Of a DNA stretch of 64,000 nt, positions 1 through 8,541 are shown piece after piece. Source of the stretch: Paenibacillus spiritus. GTDB taxonomy: Bacteria > Bacillota > Bacilli > Paenibacillales > Paenibacillaceae. Position numbers and translations under genes: made by a program. The notes beneath the pieces are model-generated. The model was not told the DNA's origin, ran no database searches, and worked only from the letters and a program-made list of their open reading frames with translations. The DNA is taken from contig NZ_VYKK01000022.1 of assembly GCF_008710135.1 (NCBI RefSeq), positions 1 through 64,000 on the forward strand, given 5' to 3'. Each line of letters starts with the position of its first letter. Positions within the stretch are counted from its first letter, which is position 1.

Positions 1-107
1 CGTAAATTAAACAAACTGACGCCAGTAGAGTACCGACGCCAGCTTGGAGCCTAGGTGTTTTTTTCAATGTCCACTAAATGGGGTCTTGACCAGAAGCGTC
101 CGGGGCT

Positions 108-136
108 TTTTCAACCCGTCCGGTTTGTGGTACGAT
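108..136 (+). promoter_or_regulatory. Candidate sigma-A promoter of mqnC
   Basis: An extended -10 element (TGG followed by TACGAT, 128-136) lies 17 bp after a weak -35 (TTTTCA, 108-113). It is 77 bp upstream of the chosen mqnC start. This is a pattern match only. The first 107 bases hold no recognisable gene; they contain two copies of GACGCCAG (19-26 and 35-42). Confidence 0.4.
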
Positions 137-213
137 GATAGAATCAATACGGTCCGGAATACCGCAAATTTGCGTGAATGGGCTCCGCGGCCGGTCATGG
201 GGAGGACACAAGA

Positions 214-1350
214 GTGAGTGCAATTGATTCGATTCTGGAGAAGGCGCTGCGGGGCGACCGCTTGGGGCTGGAAGATACGATAACGCTGTTCGAGAGCAAC
301 GAGATTGAGAAAATGGGGGCGGCGGCAGACGTTATAATGAAGCGCTGGCATCCGGACCCGGTGGCAACCTTTGTCATCGGGCGGAATGTCAACTATACCA
401 ATGTCTGCGATGTCTACTGCCGGTTCTGTGCGTTCTATCGGCGTCCGGGCTCTCCCGAAGGATACGTGCTGCCCGATGAGACGATCTACCAGAAGATCCG
501 GGAGACCATCGCGGTGAACGGTACGGAGATTCTGATGCAGGGCGGAACGAATCCGAACCTGCCGTTCAGTTACTACACGGATCTGCTCCGGAATATCAAA
601 TCCCGGTTCCCGGACATTACGATGCACTCGTTCTCGCCTGCGGAGATTATGAAGATGAAGGAACTTTCCGGGCTTACGCTGGAAGAGACGCTGCGCCAGA
701 TTCACGCCGCCGGTCTGGATTCGCTGCCCGGCGGCGGCGCCGAGATTCTGGACGACCGCACCCGGCGCCGGATCAGCCGGCTCAAGGGCTCCTGGCGGGA
801 CTGGATGGAAGTGATGCGGACCGCTCACCGGATCGGTATGAATACGACCGCGACCATGGTGATCGGTCTCGGCGAGAGCTTGGAAGAACGGGCGCTTCAC
901 CTGCTGCGCGTGCGGGAGGCGCAGGATGAATGCATTGCCGGCAACTATAATTCGGAAGGCTTCCTGGCGTTCATCTCCTGGACCTTCCAGCCTGACAATA
1001 CGAATCTGAAGCTGGAACGGCAGTCGCCGGAAGAGTACCTCAAGACGGTGGCGGTCAGCCGGCTCGTGCTGGATAATATCAAGAACTTCCAGTCCTCCTG
1101 GGTGACGATGGGACCGGAGATCGGCCGGCTGTCGCTTCAGTACGGCTGCAACGATTTCGGCAGCACGATGATCGAGGAGAATGTCGTCTCCTCCGCAGGC
1201 GCTACGCACAAGGTCAATATTCAGGAGACGCTGGATATTATCCGGGCGGCGGGCAAGGTTCCGGCGCAGCGGAATACGCGCTACGATATTCTTCGCGTGT
1301 TCGACGATGTGAACGCGAAGGTGGAGCATGATTTTGTGATGCAGAATTAG
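214..1350 (+). CDS. mqnC: Cyclic dehypoxanthinyl futalosine synthase MqnC
   Basis: This is a radical SAM enzyme of the futalosine route to menaquinone; it cyclises dehypoxanthine futalosine. The protein is 378 residues from the GTG at 214. The radical SAM cluster motif is CDVYCRFC (Cys65, Cys69, Cys72), followed by FYRRPGSPEGYVL, which is typical of the MqnC/MqnE/CofH group. An in-frame ATG at 178 gives 12 extra residues, but GGGGAGGA at 199-206 sits 7 bases before the GTG, so the GTG is preferred. It is a single-gene unit with its own promoter, ending at a strong hairpin. No other mqn gene is in the window. MqnE or CofH paralogy is the main alternative, but the overall sequence fits MqnC best. 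Confidence 0.9.
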   Translation: MSAIDSILEKALRGDRLGLEDTITLFESNEIEKMGAAADVIMKRWHPDPVATFVIGRNVNYTNVCDVYCRFCAFYRRPGSPEGYVLPDETIYQKIRETIAVNGTEILMQGGTNPNLPFSYYTDLLRNIKSRFPDITMHSFSPAEIMKMKELSGLTLEETLRQIHAAGLDSLPGGGAEILDDRTRRRISRLKGSWRDWMEVMRTAHRIGMNTTATMVIGLGESLEERALHLLRVREAQDECIAGNYNSEGFLAFISWTFQPDNTNLKLERQSPEEYLKTVAVSRLVLDNIKNFQSSWVTMGPEIGRLSLQYGCNDFGSTMIEENVVSSAGATHKVNIQETLDIIRAAGKVPAQRNTRYDILRVFDDVNAKVEHDFVMQN

Positions 1351-1377
1351 GACTGGACTATTCAGAACCAGGTTATA

Positions 1378-1414
1378 CAGAAACAGGGCGTCCGTAATGG
1401 AGGCCCTGTTTCTG
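1378..1414. terminator. Bidirectional terminator between mqnC and the lipoprotein gene
   Basis: A 12-bp arm CAGAAACAGGGC pairs with GCCCTGTTTCTG. It lies between two convergent genes (ends at 1350 and 1444) and can serve both strands. There is no long T-run on the plus strand. Confidence 0.6.
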
Positions 1415-1443
1415 CTTGGGGCTTCATACACTGAAGCCGTTAT

Positions 1444-2091
1444 TTATAGAGCTGATTTTACAGCGGGAGACGGAGCGATCGCATGTGGTTTCATGCTCTC
1501 CGTGAGAAAATCAACCAACTCTTTAGAAGTTTCCCCGGTGACAGCGATGAATTGGCTTTCTTTAACTCCCTCCGAGTTATTCCACGCAATATGGACATAT
1601 ATCCTTTGGTAGAGGTTCAAAAATTCCTGGTCGATAGCTTTCGGATCAATGATAAAAGCGCGAAAAGCCGTAGTTCCTTTTAGTTCTCCGTCAGGGGACA
1701 AATCGCTGAGCGTCTTGACGTCACCATTCAGGTTCGTAAAAAAAACATCATTTGTTATTAATTTTACATTCATTTTGTCCTCTAAGAGAAAACTGACAAC
1801 CACATCATCCATTGCGACCTTGGGATGGTCCACAATCACATTGTAAACGATCCTTAAATCGTTATTTTCCTGATCTAACCCAATCTCCGCGCGGATTTGA
1901 TAATCATCTATGGATTGCGCTGAAGAGAAGGAGTCTGCATGGTGCATTTGATCTTGTAAAAGGGACAACTCCGATTGCCGAAGGGCGGTAAACTTTTCGC
2001 CAGTTTTAGTGTCATTGCTAGGTGTCGTGGAACATCCGCTTATCAGTAAGATTATTAATCCGCTTATTAGCATAGTCGCTTGCTTCATCAT
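1444..2091 (-). CDS. Predicted lipoprotein of unknown function
   Basis: The 215-residue protein starts with a lipoprotein signal: MMKQ, a hydrophobic stretch, then the lipobox LISGC with the modified Cys at residue 20. It should be anchored to the outer face of the membrane after Lgt/Lsp processing. The rest is hydrophilic with a FxALRQSELSLLQDQM segment and a beta-rich middle; I recognise no family. The start follows AAGGAG with 7-base spacing. Base composition is visibly more AT-rich than the surrounding genes, which may mean recent acquisition. It stands alone and converges on mqnC. Confidence 0.7.
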   Translation of the reverse strand: MMKQATMLISGLIILLISGCSTTPSNDTKTGEKFTALRQSELSLLQDQMHHADSFSSAQSIDDYQIRAEIGLDQENNDLRIVYNVIVDHPKVAMDDVVVSFLLEDKMNVKLITNDVFFTNLNGDVKTLSDLSPDGELKGTTAFRAFIIDPKAIDQEFLNLYQRIYVHIAWNNSEGVKESQFIAVTGETSKELVDFLTESMKPHAIAPSPAVKSAL

Positions 2092-2119
2092 TATTTCGCT
2101 CCTTATCAGCTGTAAATTA

Positions 2120-2148
2120 ATTATACCCGTATGTCAGAAAGGGGTAAA
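2120..2148 (-). promoter_or_regulatory. Candidate sigma-A promoter of the lipoprotein gene
   Basis: On the minus strand TTTACC (2143-2148) and TATAAT (2120-2125) are separated by 17 bp. The -10 is about 29 bp upstream of the start codon. Confidence 0.5.
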
Positions 2149-2237
2149 TTATAAAAGATTTATTTGTATGAACCAGCGTTCAAGCATAACAATGATTTCG
2201 GATGGACGATACTAGCCGTACAACGGAGGTGAAACCC

Positions 2238-2408
2238 ATGCACAAGACCAATCCCGACCCCAAGCTGGACCGGGCCGACAACAAGGCCGACGTCAAGGAC
2301 AGCCAGCAGAACCGATCCAGCATTCTGGAGGAGCCGCAGATGCTGAACAGCTTGAAGGCGGCCGATTATCCGCCCAGCCTGAACGGCGTGACGAAGAACG
2401 AGACCTAA
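2238..2408 (+). CDS. Small hydrophilic protein, 56 residues, unknown
   Basis: The ATG at 2238 has an excellent ribosome binding site (GGAGGTGAAAC at 2225-2235), which rules out an earlier in-frame ATG at 2202 with none. The product begins MHKTNPDPKLDRADN and is very polar, rich in Asp, Lys and Asn, with no cysteine and no membrane segment. It resembles in style the small soluble proteins that spore-formers make in quantity, but it does not match any small acid-soluble spore protein family that I know. A good terminator follows, so it is probably a monocistronic unit. Confidence 0.6.
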   Translation: MHKTNPDPKLDRADNKADVKDSQQNRSSILEEPQMLNSLKAADYPPSLNGVTKNET

Positions 2409-2454
2409 GCGTTCAGCGTTCGTGCATAGGGCGGCATACAGGTTAACCCCGCAG

Positions 2455-2495
2455 GCTGCCTTCCCATCAGGACGATGGGGAGGCGGCTTGTTTTG
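2455..2495 (+). terminator. Rho-independent terminator
   Basis: GCTGCCTTCCCATC pairs with GATGGGGAGGCGGC and is followed by TTGTTTT. It ends the small-protein unit. Confidence 0.7.
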
Positions 2496-2573
2496 GATAA
2501 AACTCATTTACATCAGTTACCAAAAGTGATATCATGAATATATCAAATACATATCCATTATGAAGGAGTGCTG

Positions 2574-3425
2574 ATGAAGATGAAGGAACGGATTTTGCAC
2601 CCGATTAACGGCTTTTGGGTCATTGGGCTGGTTGTGCTGTTGTGCGGGGCGGGGATTTACCTGGGGCCGGTGAAGGAGTATGTCGCAGTTCCTGCCCTTT
2701 TATTTCTTCTGGCTGGTCTGCTGCTGACAGGCATCACGATTGTCCAGCCGAATAAAGCGGAGGTCGTAACGTTCTTCGGGAAATACGTCGGAACCATCAA
2801 TAAGAGCGGACTCTGGGCGGTTATTCCGCTCAGTCTGCGGAAGACCGTATCGCTGCGGGTGCGCAACTTCAACAGCGTCAAGCTGAAGGTGAACGATGTC
2901 GAGGGGAATCCGATCGAAATTGCAGCCGTTGTGGTATTCCGGGTTGTCGATTCGGCCAAGGCGCTGTTCGACGTGGACAACTACCGGGGATTCGTGGAGA
3001 TTCAGAGCGAGACGGCGCTGCGCCATGTAGCGAGCAAATACCCGTACGACAATTTCAATGAGACCGGGCTGTCGCTGCGCGCCAATTCCGATGAGATTGC
3101 CCGTCAGCTTACGACAGAGCTTCAGGACCGGTTGTCCATGGCGGGGGTAGTGGTGCTGGAAGCCCGTCTGACGCATCTGGCTTACTCCACCGAGATTGCC
3201 AGCACCATGCTGCAGCGCCAGCAGGCATCGGCGATTCTCTCGGCCCGGCAGATTATTGTGGAAGGAGCGGTCGGCATGGTGGATATGGCGATCAAGCAGC
3301 TCAAGGAGAGCGGCGTAGTCGATCTGGATGAAGAGCGCAAGGCGGCCATGATTAACAATCTGATGGTGGCCATTGTATCCGAGCGCGGGGCGAGCCCGGT
3401 CATTAACGCCGGCTCGCTCTACTAA
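2574..3425 (+). CDS. SPFH/Band 7 (prohibitin-like) membrane protein
   Basis: The protein has about 283 residues. Two hydrophobic segments (roughly residues 14-32 and 38-58) form an N-terminal hairpin; then comes an SPFH domain beginning [19 protein letters not shown], with the family features [16 protein letters not shown] and a C-terminal helical segment with [25 protein letters not shown] proteins oligomerise at the membrane and scaffold proteases or lipid domains; the role of this one is not known. AAGGAG at 2563-2568 fits the ATG at 2574; an in-frame GTG at 2568 overlaps that site. The next gene, a tiny DNA-binding protein, starts 14 bases after its stop. Confidence 0.85.
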   Translation: MKMKERILHPINGFWVIGLVVLLCGAGIYLGPVKEYVAVPALLFLLAGLLLTGITIVQPNKAEVVTFFGKYVGTINKSGLWAVIPLSLRKTVSLRVRNFNSVKLKVNDVEGNPIEIAAVVVFRVVDSAKALFDVDNYRGFVEIQSETALRHVASKYPYDNFNETGLSLRANSDEIARQLTTELQDRLSMAGVVVLEARLTHLAYSTEIASTMLQRQQASAILSARQIIVEGAVGMVDMAIKQLKESGVVDLDEERKAAMINNLMVAIVSERGASPVINAGSLY

Positions 3426-3439
3426 GGGGTCAGACCCTA

Positions 3440-3613
3440 ATGGCGGCCAAGAAGAACTTCCCGCTGCGCATCGATCCGGAGCTGCATGCTGCGCTTGAGC
3501 GATGGGCGGCCGAAGAATTCCGCAGTGTCAACGGGCATATTGAGTACCTGCTGCGGGAAAGCTTGAAACGGGCGGGCCGCTTGCCCGGACGCGCAGCGTC
3601 CGAAGACGAATGA
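3440..3613 (+). CDS. Small Arc/ribbon-helix-helix DNA-binding protein
   Basis: A 57-residue protein beginning [16 protein letters not shown], followed by [21 protein letters not shown]. The pattern of a short basic beta strand (FPLRID) and two amphipathic helices ending in [14 protein letters not shown] is the Arc/MetJ ribbon-helix-helix fold, which dimerises to bind DNA. It lies 14 bases after the SPFH stop and has AAGGGG upstream, so it is almost certainly co-transcribed. There is no toxin-like gene next to it, so an antitoxin role is not supported. Whether it represses its own operon is unknown. Confidence 0.75.
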   Translation: MAAKKNFPLRIDPELHAALERWAAEEFRSVNGHIEYLLRESLKRAGRLPGRAASEDE

Positions 3614-3658
3614 AGCGTAATGACCGGACGAACCGGGCGGCGGCGCACGCCTTACGGC

Positions 3659-3688
3659 TTGACTCCCGGAAGCATTCGGAATTATAAT
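3659..3688 (+). promoter_or_regulatory. Sigma-A promoter of thrS
   Basis: TTGACT (3659-3664) and a perfect TATAAT (3683-3688) are separated by 18 bp, about 320 bp before thrS and just upstream of its T-box leader. Confidence 0.75.
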
Positions 3689-3694
3689 TACTCA

Positions 3695-3980
3695 TGCCAA
3701 AAGCAACGACAAAGATATGAACCGAATGTACACGGACCGTACAGAGAGAGGAAAGTTACGCTGCAATTTCCTCCGGAATCCCGGCTTCGGTTTACCCCTT
3801 TGTAGCTGCGGCTCCCAACGTTCCTTCAAGGCGCGAGGCCTGGAGTGAACCAGTAAGAACCGCCGGTCCATGGCCGTTACCCCATGCTGATGAAGGATTT
3901 CCGCCTCCGGCGGCAATCGAATTTGGGTGGAACCACGGGTGATCTGACGCTCGTCCCTTTGCGGGACGGGCGTTTTTTGT
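3695..3980 (+). promoter_or_regulatory. T-box leader of thrS (tRNA-Thr sensing)
   Basis: The leader has the landmark T-box sequence GGGTGGAACCACGGG (3925-3939), followed by a terminator made of ACGCTCGTCCC and GGGACGGGCGT plus a T-run (3946-3977). Further upstream, GACAAAGAT (3708-3716) and ACAGAGAGAG (about 3739-3748) match the start of Stem I, with a distal hairpin GAGGAAA/TTTCCTC. Uncharged tRNA-Thr should pair with the specifier codon and T-box bulge to form the antiterminator. I expect an ACC specifier, but I could not place it with certainty by eye. Confidence 0.85.
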
Positions 3981-4010
3981 TGTTTCCAAGATGAGAAGGA
4001 GGATATGAAC

Positions 4011-5948
4011 ATGGCAGTAAGCATCAAGCTTCCGGACGGCTCGGTCCGGGAATACGCAGAGGGCAGTACGATTGACGATGTCGCAGCGTCGATCAGCAGC
4101 GGTCTGCGCAAGAACGCCGCGGCGGGCAAGCTGAACGGCATTCTGGTCGATCTGTCCGCGCAGGTGGGTGAAGGCGACCTGGTTGAAATTGTAACGCTTG
4201 ATTCCAAGGAAGGGCTGGACGTGATGCGTCACAGCACCGCCCACCTGATGGCCCAGGCCGTCAGACGTCTGTTCGGCCAGAAGGAAGTCTTCTTCGGGGT
4301 CGGTCCGGTCATCGAGGACGGGTTCTATTATGATATGGATCTGGATCATCCGCTGAATCCCGAAGATCTGCTGAAGATCGAGAAGGAAATGGAGCGCATC
4401 GTATCCGAGAACCTGCCGATCGTCCGCAAGGAAGTCAGCCGGGAAGAGGCGCTGGCCATCTTCAGCGAGCTTGGCGACCCTTATAAGAAAGAACTGATTG
4501 AAGCGCTGCCCGACGGCCAACCGATCACGATCTACAAGCAGGGCGAGTTCTTCGATCTCTGCCGCGGGCCGCATGTGCCGTCAACCGGTAAGATCAAGGT
4601 CTTCAAGCTGATGAGCGTAGCCGGAGCGTACTGGCGCGGGGATGCGAAGAACAAAATGCTCCAGCGTGTCTACGGCACCGCCTGGCTGAAGAAAGCCCAG
4701 CTGGACGAGCATCTGCGCCTTCTGGAAGAAGCGAAGAAGCGCGATCACCGGCGTCTCGGCAAGGAGCTGGAGATCTTTACCTTCAATCAATTAGTAGGCC
4801 AGGGTCTGCCGATCTGGCTGCCGAAGGGTGCGAAGCTCCGCAGCATTCTGGAACGCTATATCGTGGATCTGGAAGCAAGCCTCGGCTACCAGCATGTCTA
4901 CACGCCGGTACTGGGCAACGTGGAGCTGTACAAGACTTCCGGCCACTGGGATCACTATCAGGAAGACATGTTCCCGAAGATGACGATTGATACGGAGGAG
5001 TTCGTGCTTCGGCCCATGAACTGCCCGCATCATATGATGATCTACAAGAGCAGCATGCACAGCTACCGGGATCTGCCGATCCGCATCGCCGAGCTGGGTA
5101 TCCAGCACCGCTATGAAATGTCCGGCGCGCTTACGGGTCTGCACCGCGTACGCTCGATGACTCTGAACGACTCGCATATCTTCTGCCGCCTCGACCAGAT
5201 CAAGGGCGAATTCACTCGCGTGCTGGAGCTGATCAAGCAGGTCTACAGCGACTTCGGCATCCATGATTACCGGTTCCGCCTGTCCTACCGGGATCCGCAG
5301 GACACGGAGAAATACTACCAGAACGACGAGATGTGGACGACGGCCCAGCGCATGCTGCGCGAAGTTGTAGAAGAAGCCGGCCTGCCGTTCTATGAGGCGG
5401 AAGGCGAAGCGGCGTTCTACGGTCCGAAGCTGGACGTTCAGATCAAGACCGTCTTGGGCAAGGAAGAGACGCTCTCGACCGTACAGATCGACTTCCTGCT
5501 GCCGGAGAAATTTGAGCTGGAATATGTCGGTGAAGACGGTCAGAAGCACCGTCCGGTCGTGCTGCACCGCGGGATTCTGGGAACGATGGAACGGTTCGTG
5601 GCCTTCCTGCTGGAGAACTTCGCCGGCGCTCTGCCGCTGTGGCTGTCGCCGCAGCAGGTCAAGGTTATCCCGGTATCGAACGCGTTCGACGACTATGCGA
5701 ACGAAGTCGTGGACCAGCTTCGCCGCCGCGGTCTCCGCGCGGAAGCGGATCTGCGCAACGAGAAGCTCGGCTACAAAATCCGCGAAGGCCAGCTTGAGAA
5801 GCTGCCGTATATGTTCATCGTCGGCGAGAACGAGAAATCCTCCGGCACCGTCTCGGTCCGCAAGCGCGGAGAAGGCGACATCGGCGCGAAATCGCTCGAT
5901 GAAGTGCTGGGCCTGCTGACCGAAGAAGTAGCCAACCGTACGATCTGA
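4011..5948 (+). CDS. thrS: Threonyl-tRNA synthetase
   Basis: A class II synthetase that charges tRNA-Thr. From ATG 4011 it is 645 residues, the usual length. Domains in order: TGS domain (about 1-62), the editing/SAD region with the zinc-type motif [11 protein letters not shown], the catalytic core with motif 2 around [15 protein letters not shown] and [16 protein letters not shown], motif 3 [11 protein letters not shown], and an anticodon-binding domain from about 545. AAGGAGG lies 8 bases before ATG 4011; the ATG at 4005 would leave only 2 bases. Expression is set by the T-box leader just upstream. A terminator follows the stop. Confidence 0.97.
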   Translation: MAVSIKLPDGSVREYAEGSTIDDVAASISSGLRKNAAAGKLNGILVDLSAQVGEGDLVEIVTLDSKEGLDVMRHSTAHLMAQAVRRLFGQKEVFFGVGPVIEDGFYYDMDLDHPLNPEDLLKIEKEMERIVSENLPIVRKEVSREEALAIFSELGDPYKKELIEALPDGQPITIYKQGEFFDLCRGPHVPSTGKIKVFKLMSVAGAYWRGDAKNKMLQRVYGTAWLKKAQLDEHLRLLEEAKKRDHRRLGKELEIFTFNQLVGQGLPIWLPKGAKLRSILERYIVDLEASLGYQHVYTPVLGNVELYKTSGHWDHYQEDMFPKMTIDTEEFVLRPMNCPHHMMIYKSSMHSYRDLPIRIAELGIQHRYEMSGALTGLHRVRSMTLNDSHIFCRLDQIKGEFTRVLELIKQVYSDFGIHDYRFRLSYRDPQDTEKYYQNDEMWTTAQRMLREVVEEAGLPFYEAEGEAAFYGPKLDVQIKTVLGKEETLSTVQIDFLLPEKFELEYVGEDGQKHRPVVLHRGILGTMERFVAFLLENFAGALPLWLSPQQVKVIPVSNAFDDYANEVVDQLRRRGLRAEADLRNEKLGYKIREGQLEKLPYMFIVGENEKSSGTVSVRKRGEGDIGAKSLDEVLGLLTEEVANRTI

Positions 5949-5987
5949 CGGTGATCTGCCCGTAGCGATATATCGCTGTACCTGATA

Positions 5988-6024
5988 CCGCCGCGTCTGT
6001 CCTAACGGGACGGCGCGGCTTTTT
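5988..6024 (+). terminator. thrS terminator
   Basis: GCCGCGTCTGTCC pairs imperfectly with GGGACGGCGCGGC, followed by TTTTT. Confidence 0.75.
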
Positions 6025-6106
6025 GACGCGGGACGCTTGTTTCACTAATTCGGGTATAAAATGTTCCAGATCGGGAAACCCTCGCTAGTAAGGGGGAGGT
6101 AATGAC

Positions 6107-6847
6107 ATGATTTCATTTCGATCTGGATCACGAATTTGGTGCGCACTCGTCACTGTGGCGGTCGCGTTCTTCTTGATGCATAAGGAACAACCTGCGCTCG
6201 GCCGCGCAATCGAGGGCGATCCGCCCCGCATTGCCGTTGCCGCCGCAGCGGATGATGCGGCGCCTGAACGGGGCGTCGGACGCCGGGCGGAATACCGCGA
6301 AGCGGCACGGGCCGCTGCGGAAGCGGCGCAGGCCAAGGCCGAAGAGCAGGCCCGGCTCCAGGCAGCCGAGCGGCTGAGAACGGCCGATCCGGCCATTCCG
6401 GTGTCGGCTCCGGAGCCGGAGCAGATCATCCGGACGTTCACGGTTACGGCGACCGGATATACCGCCGGGTATGAATCGACGGGCAAACGGCCGAACCATC
6501 CCGAATACGGAATTACGTATTCCGGCGTCAAGGTTCGCCGGGACAAGAATGCCGTCTCCACCATAGCGGCAGACCCGAAGGTGTTGCCGCTCGGAAGCAT
6601 TCTGTATATCCCGGGATACGGCTATGCCGTCGTCGCGGACACGGGGTCGGCGATCAAGGGACAGAAGATCGATCTTTATTTTGCCACCACGAAGCAGGTT
6701 TATAACGAATGGGGCAAGAAGAAGGTCGAGGTGCAGCTTATCCGCCGCGGCAGCGGCAAATGCTCTGAAGCCATGCTCCGCGACCTGGCCAGAACGATCC
6801 GCACGTATGACTTTGTCCCGCAGTCCAAGCTCGATGAGCTGATCTGA
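6107..6847 (+). CDS. Secreted 3D-domain protein (MltA/YuiC-like)
   Basis: The 246-residue protein has an N-terminal hydrophobic segment (about 10-24), an Ala/Glu-rich helical stretch (about 45-95, probably coiled coil), and a C-terminal 3D domain. The 3D signature is TVTATGYTA near 122, then [14 protein letters not shown] and [18 protein letters not shown]; the three aspartates in ADP, ADTG and KIDLYF are the family's namesake residues. Related proteins (YuiC, YocH, Sps) are cell-wall lytic transglycosylase-like enzymes acting on peptidoglycan during growth or germination. RBS GGGGGAGG precedes the ATG. The enzyme activity is inferred. Confidence 0.8.
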   Translation: MISFRSGSRIWCALVTVAVAFFLMHKEQPALGRAIEGDPPRIAVAAAADDAAPERGVGRRAEYREAARAAAEAAQAKAEEQARLQAAERLRTADPAIPVSAPEPEQIIRTFTVTATGYTAGYESTGKRPNHPEYGITYSGVKVRRDKNAVSTIAADPKVLPLGSILYIPGYGYAVVADTGSAIKGQKIDLYFATTKQVYNEWGKKKVEVQLIRRGSGKCSEAMLRDLARTIRTYDFVPQSKLDELI

Positions 6848-6941
6848 CGGGCTTCCGGAATCCGGCAGGCTCCTGCAGGTTCAGCGCCGCATAATTGGAC
6901 TGGCTCCTTCCCATACTACATGTCGAGGGAGGTGACCATCC

Positions 6942-7070
6942 ATGGCCAAGAAACCGAAAGTCCAGGAGAACTACCAGACACCGAACGAGAAGTACAACGC
7001 CGAGTTTGCCGTAGAGAACGACGGCGCAACGAAGGCTGCCGCCAAACCGGCAATGAAGCCGTCCAAATAA
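6942..7070 (+). CDS. Very small hydrophilic protein, 42 residues, unknown
   Basis: ATG 6942 follows a near-perfect ribosome binding site (GAGGGAGGTGA at 6925-6935). The protein begins MAKKPKVQENYQTPNEKYN, is rich in Lys, Asn and Ala, and has no membrane segment or Cys. It has its own terminator 32 bases downstream. Size, composition and strong translation signals resemble minor small acid-soluble spore proteins, but no family motif is visible, so function is left open. Confidence 0.6.
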   Translation: MAKKPKVQENYQTPNEKYNAEFAVENDGATKAAAKPAMKPSK

Positions 7071-7101
7071 GGAGCTTCCGCCGACTTATGCGGTCCGAAG
7101 G

Positions 7102-7132
7102 CACCTGCGTCCACAAGGACGCAGGTGTTTTT
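7102..7132 (+). terminator. Rho-independent terminator
   Basis: CACCTGCGTCC pairs with GGACGCAGGTG, followed by TTTTT. It closes the 42-residue protein unit. Confidence 0.8.
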
Positions 7133-7295
7133 GCGTGGACATGGAACGGATCGGAAGGCAGGCTGTGCCAAGAAAGCTTGGGCCCTCCCGTTTCCCCCGT
7201 CGTTCTCGGTCCCTGGACCGAGTCCGCATTCATTCCGCCGCCGCTGTCGGGTCACCGGACTTTCCGTTAAACTGAATTCATAAAGCCAGTGAGTG

Positions 7296-7304
7296 TGTTA
7301 CAAT
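7296..7304 (+). promoter_or_regulatory. Extended -10 promoter of liaFSR
   Basis: TGT followed by TACAAT (7296-7304) lies 23 bp before the liaF start. No good -35 is visible, as is common with extended -10 promoters. Confidence 0.45.
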
Positions 7305-7326
7305 ATGGCAGAAGGAGACATGAGGC

Positions 7327-8538
7327 ATGAAGAGAAGAGCATCCAGCCAAGCGTTTGGCGGTCTGGTCCTGATCGGAGTCGGGGCTCTGTTTCTGGCCCG
7401 CCAACTGGGATATATAGATTTTTCAATAGGAGAACTGTTCGCGAATTTCTGGCCGGCCATCTTGATTCTGTGGGGCGTGCAGCAGATCCTGGGGGTCCTG
7501 GAGGGCCGCCAAGGTGCAGGTTCCATGTTCAGCGCCCTGATCTGCACCGGACTCGGCGTATTCTTCCTCGGGAATAACCTGGAGTGGTTTGCTCTTACTT
7601 TTGGGGATTTGGTCAAAATGCTGCTCCCCGCCGCACTGATTATCGGCGGACTGAGCGTCATTCTGCGGCCCCGCCGAAACGACCCTCCGGCTCCTCCGGT
7701 GCCTCCGGTACCGCCGGCTCCGCCGCAGGGCCCGTCGTTCTACGAGCCGGCCTCCGGCTCATCCGCCGGACCTGAAGTGCCGCCGGCCGCGCCGCTGGCA
7801 TCGACGCTCGACGAGGAGTTCGAGCGCAAGTTCGGCAAGCTGGGCGGACCGGGAGCGGACTCTTCAGACGGACAGGGGACAACCCCCGGCGCGGAGAAGG
7901 CTGCCGATCCGGGTGCCGCCGGCAATTTCGGACCGTCGCTGGCCTCTGCGCCGCGCCGGAGGGAGACCGATGACAACGAGGATCGGGACGAAGAGGACTT
8001 TTACGGCGATCATGGCTCCCGGGACCGTCACCAGCGCCGCCGGGAAGAACGCCACGAACGGCACATGGAGCGCCGCCGGGAACAGGCGGAACGGCATCGC
8101 CGCACCTGGGAAGAACGCGGGAGACACGGGGGCGGTCACAGTTCGCACGACAACGAGCATTCGACCAACCGGTCCACGTTCATTGGTGATGTGCATCTGG
8201 GCCGGGAGTATTTCCAGCTGAAGCATACGAATATCTCCCAATTTATCGGAGATACCGTGCTGGATCTGACGAATGCGCAGATTCCGTACGGGGAGACGAA
8301 GATCAACATCAGCGCTTTTATCGGCGATCTGAAGATCTACATTCCCGACGATATGGATCTTGGCATTTCGGTCAACAGCAGCTCGTTTATCGGAGATATG
8401 GAGGTGCTCGAGCAGGCCCGAAGCGGATTCATGAGCAGCGTACAATTCAAGACGCCGTACTACAAGGAGGCGGGCCGCCGGCTCAAGATCAACATCAGCG
8501 CTTTTATCGGCGACATTAAGGTCAAAACGGTGGGGTGA
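7327..8538 (+). CDS. liaF: LiaF-like membrane protein, inhibitor of LiaRS signalling
   Basis: The protein has 403 residues. The N-terminal 110 residues hold about four hydrophobic segments (GGLVLIGVGALFLARQLGY onward). A long disordered linker follows, Pro-rich near 120-160 and Arg/His/Glu-rich near 215-270. The C-terminal LiaF-type beta domain contains five copies of FIGD (STFIGD, SQFIGD, SAFIGD, SSFIGD, SAFIGD). In Bacillus LiaF holds the kinase LiaS inactive until cell-envelope stress. The gene is directly followed by liaS and liaR, which fixes the identity. The linker is much longer than in B. subtilis LiaF (about 240 residues in total). RBS AGAAGGAG. Confidence 0.88.
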   Translation: MKRRASSQAFGGLVLIGVGALFLARQLGYIDFSIGELFANFWPAILILWGVQQILGVLEGRQGAGSMFSALICTGLGVFFLGNNLEWFALTFGDLVKMLLPAALIIGGLSVILRPRRNDPPAPPVPPVPPAPPQGPSFYEPASGSSAGPEVPPAAPLASTLDEEFERKFGKLGGPGADSSDGQGTTPGAEKAADPGAAGNFGPSLASAPRRRETDDNEDRDEEDFYGDHGSRDRHQRRREERHERHMERRREQAERHRRTWEERGRHGGGHSSHDNEHSTNRSTFIGDVHLGREYFQLKHTNISQFIGDTVLDLTNAQIPYGETKINISAFIGDLKIYIPDDMDLGISVNSSSFIGDMEVLEQARSGFMSSVQFKTPYYKEAGRRLKINISAFIGDIKVKTVG

Positions 8539-8541
8539 GAC

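Noticed and set aside
3440-3613. Antitoxin of a toxin-antitoxin pair
   Set aside because: The ribbon-helix-helix fold fits, but no small toxin gene lies on either side; only an SPFH gene and the thrS leader.
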